DNA of 17,509 bases from NCBI GenBank assembly GCA_002404675.1, contig DHKE01000007.1, positions 1 through 17,509 of the forward strand, read 5' to 3'. The stretch is from Porphyromonadaceae bacterium UBA4702. Its GTDB lineage: Bacteria; Bacteroidota; Bacteroidia; Bacteroidales; Muribaculaceae. The position numbers and the translations under genes were made by a program. Every line of letters starts with the position of its first letter. The first letter of the stretch is position 1. Shown one piece after another: positions 1 to 7,109 of the stretch. The notes below the pieces were generated by a model. The model was not told the origin of the DNA and did no database searches. It saw only the letters and a list, made by a program, of their open reading frames with translations.

Positions 1-2
1 CA

Positions 3-173
3 ACTGTCAAAAATGGGAAGATACATATTAATCGTGAGATATTGTACACCGACAGGATAAAAATCAAGTCCGCAACAGATTCTACGCTGCCAATGTCGCT
101 CTTTCCGCAGTTCTCGGCAACTAAGAGTGTGATTTATAACGTAAAACTTGTGTGTGCGGTTGGAAATTTGTAA
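3..173 (+). CDS. Possible 3' end of an upstream gene (partial, uncertain)
   Basis: A reading frame is open from the first bases of the window to a TAA at 171-173, giving 56 codons without a stop. The peptide has a plausible protein composition, with alternating hydrophobic and polar residues (for example KSVIYNVKLVCAVGNL at its end) that suggest beta strands. I do not recognise a family. Against it, the codons are AT-rich at third positions, unlike pnp and most genes here, and its stop lies inside the -7 box of the pnp promoter. It could be the end of a compositionally unusual gene or chance openness in an AT-rich intergenic stretch. The missing 5' part would decide. Confidence 0.35.
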   Translation, partial: TVKNGKIHINREILYTDRIKIKSATDSTLPMSLFPQFSATKSVIYNVKLVCAVGNL

Positions 174-178
174 CTTTG
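148..178 (+). promoter_or_regulatory. Primary-sigma promoter of pnp
   Basis: TTG at 148-150 and TAACTTTG at 171-178 are separated by 20 bp. This matches the Bacteroidetes housekeeping promoter pattern (TTTG/TTG, 19-21 bp, TAnnTTTG). Transcription should begin around 183-186, giving a leader of about 70 nt before the ATG at 255. It also makes the in-frame TTG at 189 an unlikely start, because it would sit almost at the transcript end. Confidence 0.7.
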
Positions 179-254
179 CGCGATAATTTTGACTGCGGTC
201 GCGCACGGTGCACGATACGCTTTTGAGATACGCGAAGAAAACAATAAAGAACTT

Positions 255-2540
255 ATGGTAAATCCAATCAAGAAAACCATCAGCCTTCCCGACGGTCGCA
301 CCATCACCATCGAGACCGGCAAACTGGCCAAGCAAGCTGATGGAGCGGTAGAAGTAAGAATGGGCAACACGATGCTGCTGGCGACAGTGTGCTCTGCCAA
401 GGAGGCGGGCGAAGGCGTCGATTTCATGCCCCTGACAGTCGAATACAAGGAGAAATATGCATCTATCGGACGTTATCCGGGCGGATTCCTCAAACGTGAG
501 GGTCGTGCCAGCGATTATGAAATCCTGACATCACGCCTTGTTGACCGTGTGCTGCGTCCGCTGTTCCCCGACAACTACCACGCTGACACTTTCGTCAACG
601 TAACCCTCTACTCTGCTGACGAGAAGGACGCTCCCGACGCGCTCGCCGGCATCGCCGCTTCTGCCGCTCTTGCGGTAAGCGACATCCCTTTCAACGGCCC
701 GATTTCCGAAGTGCGCGTTGCCCGCGTCGACGGCGAGTGGGTCATCAACCCGACTTTCGAACAGATGGAGCGTGCCGACATCGAGCTCATGGTGGGCGCG
801 ACTTACGACAACATCATGATGGTCGAGGGAGAGATGAACGAAGTTTCCGAGGCCGAGCTGCTCGAGGCTCTGAAAGTGGCGCACGCTGAAATCAAGAAGC
901 ACTGCGTGGCGCAGATGGAGCTGATGAAGGAGGCTGGCAAGGAAGTGAAGCGCGAATACTGCCACGAAATCAATGACGACGCCCTGCGTGCCGACGTGCA
1001 TGAGAAATGTTATGACAAGGCTTACGCGATTGCCCATGCCGGCAACGCCGACAAGCACTGGAGAGCCGACAGTTTTGACGCTATCGTTGACGAATACATA
1101 GAGCAGCTTCCGGAGATGACCGAGGAGCAGCTCGAGAACTATACTGAGGAGCAGCGCATCGCCATGGTGAAACGCTACTACCACGATGTGGAGAAGGAAG
1201 CCATGCGCCGTTGCGTCCTCGACGAGGGCATACGCCTGGACGGCCGCAAGACCACGGACATCCGCCCGATATGGTGCGAGGTTGACTACCTGCCCGGCCC
1301 TCACGGAGCTGCCGTGTTCACACGCGGCGAGACACAGGCGCTCGTGACCTGCACGCTCGGCACTACGCTTGACGAGAAGATCATCGACGACGTGCTCAAC
1401 CAGAGCAAGGAGCGTTTCCTGCTGCACTACAACTTCCCCCCGTTCAGCACGGGCGAAGCGCGTCCGCAGCGCGGCGTAGGCCGTCGTGAGATCGGCCACG
1501 GCAACCTTGCCCACCGTGCGCTCAAACGTATGTTCCCCGATGGCTTCCCCTACACCTGCCGCATCGTCAGCGACATCCTGGAGTCGAACGGCTCGTCGTC
1601 AATGGCGACAGTGTGCGGCGGCACACTCGCGCTGCTCGATGCTGGCGTGAAGATGAAACGCCCCGTTGCCGGTGTCGCCATGGGCCTGATTTCAGATGCC
1701 GGCAATGTGAAGTATGCTGTCCTCTCTGACATCCTCGGCGATGAGGACCATCTGGGCGACATGGACTTCAAGGTGACTGGCACAGAAAAGGGCATCACTG
1801 CCACACAGATGGACATCAAGTGCGACGGCCTGAGCTATGAGGTGCTCGAACAGGCTCTCGAACAGGCTCGCCAGGGCCGTCTCCACATACTGGGCATCAT
1901 CAACGAGACCATACCCGAGGCTCGCGCTGACTACAAGCCGCACGTTCCGCGTCTGGTGACTATCGACATCCCGAAGGAGATGATCGGCGCGGTCATCGGC
2001 CCGCAGGGCAAGGTGATACAGGGCATTCAGGAGGAGACCGGCACTACCATCTCAATCGAGGAGGACGAGAAGACTGGCGTAGGCCATGTTGAAATCGCGT
2101 CCAAGGACAAGGAGGGCATCGAGGCCGCGCTCCGCCGCATCAAGACCATCACTGCCCAGCCCGAGGAAGGCGAAGTATACGAGGGCAAGGTGCGCTCGAT
2201 ACTCGATTTCGGCGCATTCGTGGAGTTCATGCCCGGCAAGGACGGACTGCTGCACATCTCCGAAATCTCATGGGATCGCCTCGACAACATGGAGGCTTCC
2301 GGACTTAAGGAGGGTGACACGGTGCGTGTCAAGCTGATAGAAATCGACAAGAAGACCGGCAAGTACCGCCTGTCGATGCGTGCGCTCGCTCCGAAGCCCG
2401 AGGGGTATGTGGAGCGTGAGGCCCGTCCGCGCGGACAACGCCGTGAGGGTGGCCCGCGCCGTGAAGGCGGAGGCCGCCGTGAGGGTGGCCGTCGTGAAGG
2501 AGGACCGCGCCGTGAACGCCGCGACCACCACGAGGACTGA
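255..2540 (+). CDS. pnp: Polyribonucleotide nucleotidyltransferase (PNPase)
   Basis: This enzyme degrades RNA 3' to 5' by phosphorolysis and can add 3' tails; it works as a cytoplasmic trimer. The 761-residue product shows the full family layout. The first RNase PH domain covers roughly residues 10-145, followed by the helical linker. The second, catalytic RNase PH domain lies at about 325-540, with [16 protein letters not shown] near 397-412, [11 protein letters not shown] near 447 and the acidic [10 protein letters not shown] near 501. A KH domain follows near 560-620 ([10 protein letters not shown]) and an S1 domain near 640-710 ([19 protein letters not shown]). The last ~45 residues are an Arg/Gly-rich tail with repeated RREGG units. 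The ATG at 255 was chosen because the peptide from there ([15 protein letters not shown]) begins as the family does; the 22 codons upstream start with TTG at the predicted transcript end. There is no clear Shine-Dalgarno, as is usual in this phylum. It has its own promoter and terminator, so it is probably monocistronic. Confidence 0.97.
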   Translation: MVNPIKKTISLPDGRTITIETGKLAKQADGAVEVRMGNTMLLATVCSAKEAGEGVDFMPLTVEYKEKYASIGRYPGGFLKREGRASDYEILTSRLVDRVLRPLFPDNYHADTFVNVTLYSADEKDAPDALAGIAASAALAVSDIPFNGPISEVRVARVDGEWVINPTFEQMERADIELMVGATYDNIMMVEGEMNEVSEAELLEALKVAHAEIKKHCVAQMELMKEAGKEVKREYCHEINDDALRADVHEKCYDKAYAIAHAGNADKHWRADSFDAIVDEYIEQLPEMTEEQLENYTEEQRIAMVKRYYHDVEKEAMRRCVLDEGIRLDGRKTTDIRPIWCEVDYLPGPHGAAVFTRGETQALVTCTLGTTLDEKIIDDVLNQSKERFLLHYNFPPFSTGEARPQRGVGRREIGHGNLAHRALKRMFPDGFPYTCRIVSDILESNGSSSMATVCGGTLALLDAGVKMKRPVAGVAMGLISDAGNVKYAVLSDILGDEDHLGDMDFKVTGTEKGITATQMDIKCDGLSYEVLEQALEQARQGRLHILGIINETIPEARADYKPHVPRLVTIDIPKEMIGAVIGPQGKVIQGIQEETGTTISIEEDEKTGVGHVEIASKDKEGIEAALRRIKTITAQPEEGEVYEGKVRSILDFGAFVEFMPGKDGLLHISEISWDRLDNMEASGLKEGDTVRVKLIEIDKKTGKYRLSMRALAPKPEGYVEREARPRGQRREGGPRREGGGRREGGRREGGPRRERRDHHED
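2439..2519 (+). repeat. In-gene tandem repeats encoding the RREGG tail of PNPase
   Basis: Five iterations of a 15-18 nt unit beginning CGYCGTGA encode [23 protein letters not shown] and RRER. Synonymous differences between units (ggt/ggc/gga, gag/gaa) show the array is old or under protein-level selection rather than freshly expanded. The encoded stretch is strongly basic and probably flexible and RNA-binding. Confidence 0.8.
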
Positions 2541-2583
2541 CCAACACACGGACCTGACACAAGGCTCGGACTGCAATACAGTC

Positions 2584-2615
2584 GGGTGTGCCGGAAACGG
2601 CACACCCTCTTTTTT
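2584..2615 (+). terminator. Rho-independent terminator of pnp
   Basis: A perfect 10-bp stem, GGGTGTGCCG (2584-2593) with CGGCACACCC (2598-2607), is closed by a GAAA tetraloop and followed at once by TCTTTTTT. It lies 43 bp after the pnp stop. The right arm and what follows (CACACCCTCT) reappear in altered form at 3917-3926, upstream of the second DUF2807 gene. This marks the left edge of the duplicated block. Confidence 0.95.
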
Positions 2616-2646
2616 ATGTGCGCGGCGCATTTTTTCGTGGCGAGTG

Positions 2647-2672
2647 TGTCACAATCCCGGTTTAGCTGCGTC
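2647..2672 (+). promoter_or_regulatory. Putative ECF-sigma-type promoter of DUF2807 copy 1
   Basis: TGTCACA (2647-2653) and CGTC (2669-2672) are separated by 15 bp. The same two motifs at the same spacing precede the second copy, while the bases between them have changed. There is no TAnnTTTG box here. The pattern resembles ECF promoters of the TGTCACA-N-CGTC kind, with CGTC as the -10. If that is right, transcription starts near 2679 and the ATG at 2675 cannot be the start, which favours the ATG at 2702. The motif is seen directly; the sigma type is inferred. Confidence 0.45.
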
Positions 2673-2701
2673 TAATGAGTAAAGAACAAAAACGAACTAC
2701 T

Positions 2702-3658
2702 ATGACACGAGTAATACTATTCTTGGTATCATGTATGGCCGCGCTGCTGTGCGGCTGCTCAATGCCCGGCAACGCCATCAGGCCTGACAAGCCCAAAGCA
2801 GTCAAGCAGCTTCAGGTTGACGGCCCGATAGATGAGCTGGAGGCATCGTCCGCTGTAAATGTGGTATATACACTTGCGAGCCCCCACGAGGGCATAAATG
2901 TGAAAATCGAAGCCCCGGGCAATCTGCTTGACTACGTAGTAGTCGAGAAAAAGGGGCGCAAGCTGGCCTGCAAGGTGGATTCAAAAGGCAACAATGTCAA
3001 CATAATCGGTGTGACGGTATTCGTATCGATGCCGCCTGTCAGCTCCATAACAGCCTCTTCTGCGGCTAATGTGACTGTAGACTATGATTATAATTCAGAC
3101 AAGCCGCTGTCGCTCTATGCTTCTTCAGCCGGCAGCATAGACATGGAGAACGTGTTCTTGCCGGAAAATGCGTACCTTGACATAACAGCCTCATCAGCTG
3201 CCAGCATAGACATAGATGAAGCCATTGTCGGATCGTTCAAGGGCAACATATCGTCAGCAGCAGACGTTGAGATTGACCACCTGACAGCCGATACTGCAAC
3301 AATCCAGTGTTCAAGTTCCGCTAAGTTCGAGACAGACACGAGGGTGAATGTCCTGACAGCATCCAGTTCGTCGGCAGCGGACATGGAAATATCGGGAGTT
3401 GCCGGCAATGCCAGCCTGTCAGCCTCAAGCAACGGCAAGATAGATGCAGACGAACTCGACGCCAAACAAATCTCCGTTTCGGAGGATTGGCAGTCCGGCG
3501 GCAAAATCTGCGGCTTCGGCAAGGAACCGCGCAACTGTGGCAATGTAAGAGAATATGATTACGAAGACGAAATATACAGCGGCAAGAAGACCGCTGCGAA
3601 AACAGAGCAGAAGGCAGCCAAGGCCAAGCAGGTCAAACTGGAGATGCCGGAGCTCTAA
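2702..3658 (+). CDS. DUF2807 (head-GIN/adhesin-like) lipoprotein, copy 1
   Basis: The predicted product (318 residues from the ATG at 2702) is an exported beta-repeat protein of the DUF2807 kind, a family with no established biochemical role. The first residues form a lipoprotein signal: MTR, a hydrophobic core (VILFLVSCMAALL) and the lipobox LCGC, with the lipidated Cys at 19. No acidic run follows the Cys, so a Bacteroidetes surface-export signal is not obvious. The body is a series of rungs built on SSA followed by a short beta strand (SSAANVTVD, SSAGSIDM, SSAASIDID, SSAADVEID, SSSAKFETD, SSSAADMEI), ending in SGGKICGFGK, a charged linker and a Lys/Ala-rich tail. An in-frame ATG lies at 2675, but 2702 fits the leader peptide, matches MTR in copy 2 and lies downstream of the putative promoter. 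It is the first half of a tandem duplication with the gene at 4024. Confidence 0.85.
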   Translation: MTRVILFLVSCMAALLCGCSMPGNAIRPDKPKAVKQLQVDGPIDELEASSAVNVVYTLASPHEGINVKIEAPGNLLDYVVVEKKGRKLACKVDSKGNNVNIIGVTVFVSMPPVSSITASSAANVTVDYDYNSDKPLSLYASSAGSIDMENVFLPENAYLDITASSAASIDIDEAIVGSFKGNISSAADVEIDHLTADTATIQCSSSAKFETDTRVNVLTASSSSAADMEISGVAGNASLSASSNGKIDADELDAKQISVSEDWQSGGKICGFGKEPRNCGNVREYDYEDEIYSGKKTAAKTEQKAAKAKQVKLEMPEL

Positions 3659-3704
3659 GCCAATTATGCAAAAGTAAAAACAGACATATAATATAGGGTT
3701 TGAA

Positions 3705-3732
3705 CGCAGCCGCCTCGTGAGAAGCGGCTGCG
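3705..3732 (+). terminator. 3' hairpin of DUF2807 copy 1
   Basis: CGCAGCCGC (3705-3713) pairs perfectly with GCGGCTGCG (3724-3732) around a 10-nt loop, 46 bp after the stop. Only a short, broken T-run follows, so it may act as a transcript-end stabiliser or weak terminator. The identical arms and loop occur after copy 2, preceded in both cases by the same GCAAAAGTAAAAAC and ATAATATAGGGTTTGAA segments. Confidence 0.6.
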
Positions 3733-3785
3733 CTGCTGTTTGCGCATTTGCCAGCTCGACGGTTCGGAATGATTGTGCTGTCAGT

Positions 3786-3878
3786 GTAGGGACACGGCGT
3801 GCCGTGTCCGCAATCAAATCACTGCAAATCAAACAATTGTATCGGTCGCTCGGCGGACACGGCACGCCGTGTCCCTAC
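3786..3878. repeat. BIME-like pair: 25-bp perfect inverted repeat
   Basis: The 25 bases at 3786-3810 (GTAGGGACACGG at the start) are the exact reverse complement of 3854-3878, with a 43-bp spacer. Each arm is itself nearly palindromic (GGACACGGC, 2 nt, GCCGTGTCC), so each could fold alone or the two could pair into one long stem. This is the architecture of REP/BIME intergenic repeats. I believe similar GGGACACGGC-GCCGTGTCC arms are scattered in Bacteroidales genomes, but I cannot confirm that here. No transposase lies in the window. Confidence 0.75.
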
Positions 3879-3972
3879 CTTGCCACCCCTATCATACGCC
3901 AGTCTGCGCATTTTGCCACACCCTCTACTCGGAGGTGTCGGAGAAAAAAGTGTGCATTTTTTCTGTGGAGTG

Positions 3973-3998
3973 TGTCACAAACCGCGTTTTGCTGCGTC
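3973..3998 (+). promoter_or_regulatory. Putative ECF-sigma-type promoter of DUF2807 copy 2
   Basis: TGTCACA (3973-3979), 15 bp, then CGTC (3995-3998): the same pair at the same spacing as upstream of copy 1. The flanks GGAGTGTGTCACAA and GCTGCGTC are also kept, while the middle differs by substitutions. Predicted transcription from about 4005 leaves almost no leader for the ATG at 4009 and about 19 nt for the ATG at 4024. Confidence 0.45.
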
Positions 3999-4023
3999 AT
4001 GTATGTAAATGAACAAAACGACT

Positions 4024-4899
4024 ATGACAAGAGCAACCATATTCTCGGGCGTATGCATGGCAGCGTTGCTGTGCTGCTCCATGCCCGCAAGCGCCGCCAA
4101 GACTGTGAGGCATTTCGAAATCAAAGAGCAGCTGGATAAGCTGGAAGTGTCTGCGAGCATCGAGGTGATATACACGCCGACTAACGCCCGAGATTGCATG
4201 CGTTTCAGACTGGAGGGCGAGGAAGAAAAGCTCGACTGCATAATGGTTCAACAGATGGGCGACAAGTTGATTTTCAAACTTAAACCCGATGTGAATGCAC
4301 CAAGTGCAAAGGACGTGCAGGCATACATCTCGATGCCGCCCGTCAGTTCCATTTCGGTTACTTCGCCAGGCATTGTGACCGTTGACGGGGATTTTGATTC
4401 AGAAAAGTCGCTGACGCTCTATGCGTCGGTTTCTGGGAGTATAAATATGAACAATGTGTATCTGTCAGACAATTCATGTCTTGACGTCTCAACGTCGTCC
4501 TCTGGCAGCATCGACATGGACGATGCGTTTGCCGGCACATTCAAGGCCACGTCCTCGTCCTCCGGCGACATTGACATCAACAATCTCACTGCTGACACAG
4601 CTACAATCAGATGCTCAAGTTCGGGAGAGTTTGAGACTGAAATGAAGGTGAACGCATTGACCGCTTCGAGTTCATCGAACGGAAACATGAGCTTGTCCGG
4701 AATAGTTGGCAACGCGAGCCTGACCGCCTCAAGCAACGGCGAGATTGACGCTGAAGACTTGACTGCCAAGCGCGTGTCGATTTCGGAGAGCAAGCGCACT
4801 GGCGGCAAAATCATCGGCTTCGGCAAGGCCGACAGCGATGACGATGACGATGAGCTGAATGAAACCAAGGCCAGAAATGTCAAACTGGAGATGCCGTAA
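4024..4899 (+). CDS. DUF2807 (head-GIN/adhesin-like) secreted protein, copy 2
   Basis: This is a paralogue of the gene at 2702 (291 residues from the ATG at 4024), alignable along its whole length, including SMPPVSSI, LTADTATI and GNASLTASSNGEIDAEDL. The leader peptide has the same core (CMAALLC), but an in-frame 3-base loss turns LLCGCSMP into LLCCSMP. The lipobox Gly is gone, and a signal-peptidase I site (ASA before AK) now looks better. The protein is therefore probably soluble in the periplasm or exported, not lipid-anchored. The rungs use SSSG or SSNG where copy 1 uses SSA (SSSGSIDMDD, SSSGDIDIN, SSSGEFETE, SSSNGNMSL). The tail is acidic (DSDDDDDELNE), which could bind divalent cations; copy 1 has a Lys/Ala-rich tail. 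An in-frame ATG at 4009 is possible, but MTR at 4024 matches copy 1. It ends 101 bp before the convergent pullulanase stop. The function is unknown. Confidence 0.83.
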   Translation: MTRATIFSGVCMAALLCCSMPASAAKTVRHFEIKEQLDKLEVSASIEVIYTPTNARDCMRFRLEGEEEKLDCIMVQQMGDKLIFKLKPDVNAPSAKDVQAYISMPPVSSISVTSPGIVTVDGDFDSEKSLTLYASVSGSINMNNVYLSDNSCLDVSTSSSGSIDMDDAFAGTFKATSSSSGDIDINNLTADTATIRCSSSGEFETEMKVNALTASSSSNGNMSLSGIVGNASLTASSNGEIDAEDLTAKRVSISESKRTGGKIIGFGKADSDDDDDELNETKARNVKLEMP

Positions 4900-4942
4900 G
4901 CCAATCATGCAAAAGTAAAAACACATAATATAGGGTTTGAAA

Positions 4943-4970
4943 CGCAGCCGCCTCGTGAGAAGCGGCTGCG
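4943..4970. terminator. 3' hairpin shared by copy 2 and the convergent pullulanase gene
   Basis: CGCAGCCGC (4943-4951) pairs with GCGGCTGCG (4962-4970); arms and loop are identical to those of the hairpin after copy 1. It lies in the gap between two convergent genes, 43 bp past the DUF2807 stop and 30 bp past the pullulanase stop, so it could serve both strands. The minus-strand side is followed by TTTCAAACCC, the plus side by CTGCATTTG. Both tails are poor, so strength is uncertain. Confidence 0.6.
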
Positions 4971-5000
4971 CTGCATTTGTGATGGCTGTCGGCCGTCGTG

Positions 5001-7028
5001 TCAGAGCCGGGCAAGGATGAGTGCGGAGTATGGCGCGACGGACATCATGCCGCCCTTTGCAGTGCCGAGGCTGCCGTTTGGGGAGATCTTGCCTTCACTC
5101 GCGATTATCATCCAGTTGCCGCGCGGTATGTTGACTGTGCGTGCGGTGTCCGCGCCGTTGAACACGAGCTTTATCTCGCGCCATGGGTCGCCGTTGGCGT
5201 GGTTGAGCAGCGAGTAGGAGATGAGGTTTGGCATTTTGGCGGAATCTATTTTGTCAAACTTCAGGTGCTTGGCGATGTCTTCGGCAGAGGTCATGCGGAA
5301 CGCTGGATGCTCACGGCGCAGCTGAGCCAGCGCGGCGTAATACTCGAACTGGTCATGGTATTTTGCCTTGTTGTTCCAGTCAATGGCGTTGATTGAGTCG
5401 GGGCTGTTATAGCTGTTGTGCACGCCCTTCTTGTCGCGCCATACCTCCTCGCCGGCAAACATGAACGGCGTGCCTTGCGAGGTGAACACGATAGTCTGCG
5501 CCAGCTTGGCGGCTGCCAGCATATTCTCTTCTGGCTCGCCTGCCATGGACTTGCGCAGCTTGTCCGTCAGGCACAGGTCGTCATGGCATGACACATAATT
5601 GACTATCATCTCCGGCGAAGAGGCGTATGCAAATTTCGAGTTGTTTCCTTTGGAATAGTCCACCTGCGGGTGTGCGGTGGATGCGACTATGCCGATTTTG
5701 ACCGTCTCCTCGCAGCCGGGCTTGCCGGAGGCGAAGCCACGGTCGGCGGCATCGGAGTAATGCCCTTTGACCGCGTCGCGGATGTCATCGGAGAATACGG
5801 CGATGCCCTGCATCTTCGATACATTCTCTTTCAATGCCCGGCGGCCGGCGGCAAGAGGAGAATCACCTGCTGTCCACCCCTCGCCGTAGACGAATATCGA
5901 GGGGTTGACGGCTTTCAGTTCGCGAGCCACGCGGGACATTGTCTCGGCGTCGTGGATTGCCATGAGGTCGAAGCGGAAGCCGTCGATATGGTATTCCTCG
6001 GCCCAATATTTCACGGAGTTGACTATGTAGTCCGCCATTTGCGGGCGTTCCGAGGCCGTCTCGTTGCCGCACCCTGAAGCGTTGGAATACGAGCCGTCGT
6101 CCCAATGGCGGTGGTAGTAGCCCGGAGCAGTCAGCTCAAAGTTCGAGCCATCGTTCACTGCCGTATGGTTGTAGACCACGTCCATGACAACGCCTATGCC
6201 GGCATCGTGCAGAGCCTTGACCAACTCCTTCATCTCGCGTATGCGCGTTGCGGGATCAGACGGGTTGGTAGAATAGCTGCCTTCCGGCACGTTGTAGTTC
6301 TGCGGGTCATAGCCCCAGTTGTAGGTGTTGTATTGCAGGTTGGTCTCGTCCACGGAACTGTAGTCGAATGAGGGCAGTATGTGGACGTGCGTTATGCCGA
6401 GTTCCTTCAGGTGGTCGATGCCGGTGGCGAGACCCTGCAGCGAGACGGTGCCGTGCTCCGTCAGCGCGAGGAACTTCCCCTTGTTGGCAATGCCGGAGGA
6501 GGGGTGCATTGACATGTCGCGGTGGTGCATCTCATAGATTATCACGTCTGTGAAATGCTTCACTTCAGGGCCGTGGTCTGTATCCCAGCCTATCGGGTCG
6601 GTCTGCCGCATATTTATTATCGCGGCGCGGTTTCCACCCACTCCGACGGCTTTCGCCCACACGCCGGGAGTTTCGTCGAGCCAACGGCCGTTGTCCTTGA
6701 CTTGGAAGGTGTAGAACATGCCGTACAGTTCGCGCGGCACGGCGGCAGTCCATGTGCCTGTGGCGGCATCGGCGGTCATGTCGAGGACCTCTATGGGCTT
6801 TCCTGTATGACCATTGTCATAGATGTTGACTAATGCAGCCTCCGCTTTTGGGCTCCACAGGCGGAATAAGGTGCTGCCGCCAGAAACCGTCATTTCGAGG
6901 TCATTGCCAGAATACGTGGGGTAAGCGGCAAATTTTTCATCGTAGCGGCTTTGCGCTGCCACTGATGCGCTGCACAGGGCAAGCAATGCGGCACAGGCTG
7001 TGCGATTGAGGTGTTTGTGATAGTTCAT
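5001..7028 (-). CDS. pulA: Secreted type I pullulanase / GH13 alpha-glucan debranching enzyme
   Basis: The predicted enzyme hydrolyses alpha-1,6 branch points in pullulan, glycogen or starch oligosaccharides. The 675 residues start with a signal peptide (positive N-terminus, core CAALLALCSASVAA, cut near residues 25-26) and no lipobox, so a periplasmic location is likely. An N-terminal beta domain (about 45-140, LFRLWSPKAEAALVNIYDNG) precedes the GH13 barrel. The type I signature YNWGYDP is at 236-242. GH13 regions follow: DVVYNH 283-288, DGFRFDLM 349-356 (nucleophile Asp354), YGEGW 381-385 (acid/base Glu383) and YVSCHDD 478-484 (His482, Asp483). A C-terminal beta domain ends the protein. Length and motif order are complete. 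No SusC/SusD genes flank it, so it is not in a starch utilisation locus within this window. It lies 81 bp downstream of cdaA on the same strand and might be transcribed with it. Confidence 0.93.
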   Translation of the reverse strand: MNYHKHLNRTACAALLALCSASVAAQSRYDEKFAAYPTYSGNDLEMTVSGGSTLFRLWSPKAEAALVNIYDNGHTGKPIEVLDMTADAATGTWTAAVPRELYGMFYTFQVKDNGRWLDETPGVWAKAVGVGGNRAAIINMRQTDPIGWDTDHGPEVKHFTDVIIYEMHHRDMSMHPSSGIANKGKFLALTEHGTVSLQGLATGIDHLKELGITHVHILPSFDYSSVDETNLQYNTYNWGYDPQNYNVPEGSYSTNPSDPATRIREMKELVKALHDAGIGVVMDVVYNHTAVNDGSNFELTAPGYYHRHWDDGSYSNASGCGNETASERPQMADYIVNSVKYWAEEYHIDGFRFDLMAIHDAETMSRVARELKAVNPSIFVYGEGWTAGDSPLAAGRRALKENVSKMQGIAVFSDDIRDAVKGHYSDAADRGFASGKPGCEETVKIGIVASTAHPQVDYSKGNNSKFAYASSPEMIVNYVSCHDDLCLTDKLRKSMAGEPEENMLAAAKLAQTIVFTSQGTPFMFAGEEVWRDKKGVHNSYNSPDSINAIDWNNKAKYHDQFEYYAALAQLRREHPAFRMTSAEDIAKHLKFDKIDSAKMPNLISYSLLNHANGDPWREIKLVFNGADTARTVNIPRGNWMIIASEGKISPNGSLGTAKGGMMSVAPYSALILARL

Positions 7029-7109
7029 AACGTGACAAAAATATGATTTACAAGCAGTTGTAGTATATTCGAAAGTCAGCGCGGCGAGCCGCTGTGAGGC
7101 AAGGCTGCG

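Larger units (their letters stand above)
3659..4008. other. Gene-free spacer between the two DUF2807 units
   Basis: These ~350 bp hold, in order: the conserved 3' hairpin of copy 1 (3705-3732); TGCGCATTTGCCA at 3741-3753; the 25-bp inverted-repeat pair (3786-3878); TGCGCATTTTGCCA at 3905-3918; a decayed version of the pnp-terminator right arm (CACACCCTCT at 3917-3926) running into an AT-rich stem; and the putative promoter of copy 2. Short open frames crossing it have no protein-like character and I see no gene in it. Confidence 0.75.

Noticed and set aside
189..254. TTG start extending PNPase by 22 residues
   Set aside because: It lies almost at the predicted transcription start and the added residues are not part of the family; ATG 255 fits better.
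531..1514. Minus-strand frame of 327 codons inside pnp
   Set aside because: It is antisense to the catalytic domains of an unmistakable PNPase; the peptide is rich in His, Val and Leu in no domain pattern, typical of the reverse frame of a GC-rich gene.
3942..3964. A/T stem AGAAAAAA / TTTTTTCT upstream of DUF2807 copy 2
   Set aside because: It could look like a terminator or attenuator, but the stem is all weak pairs, has no counterpart before copy 1, and is followed closely by the putative promoter.
3717..4139. Plus-strand frames through the spacer between the DUF2807 genes
   Set aside because: They run through inverted repeats and a promoter and enter the second gene out of frame; composition is not protein-like.
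7036..7043. TATTTTTG on the minus strand just upstream of the pullulanase ATG as a promoter
   Set aside because: It matches the -7 box, but no TTG lies 19-21 bp upstream and it would give an almost leaderless transcript; too weak to list.
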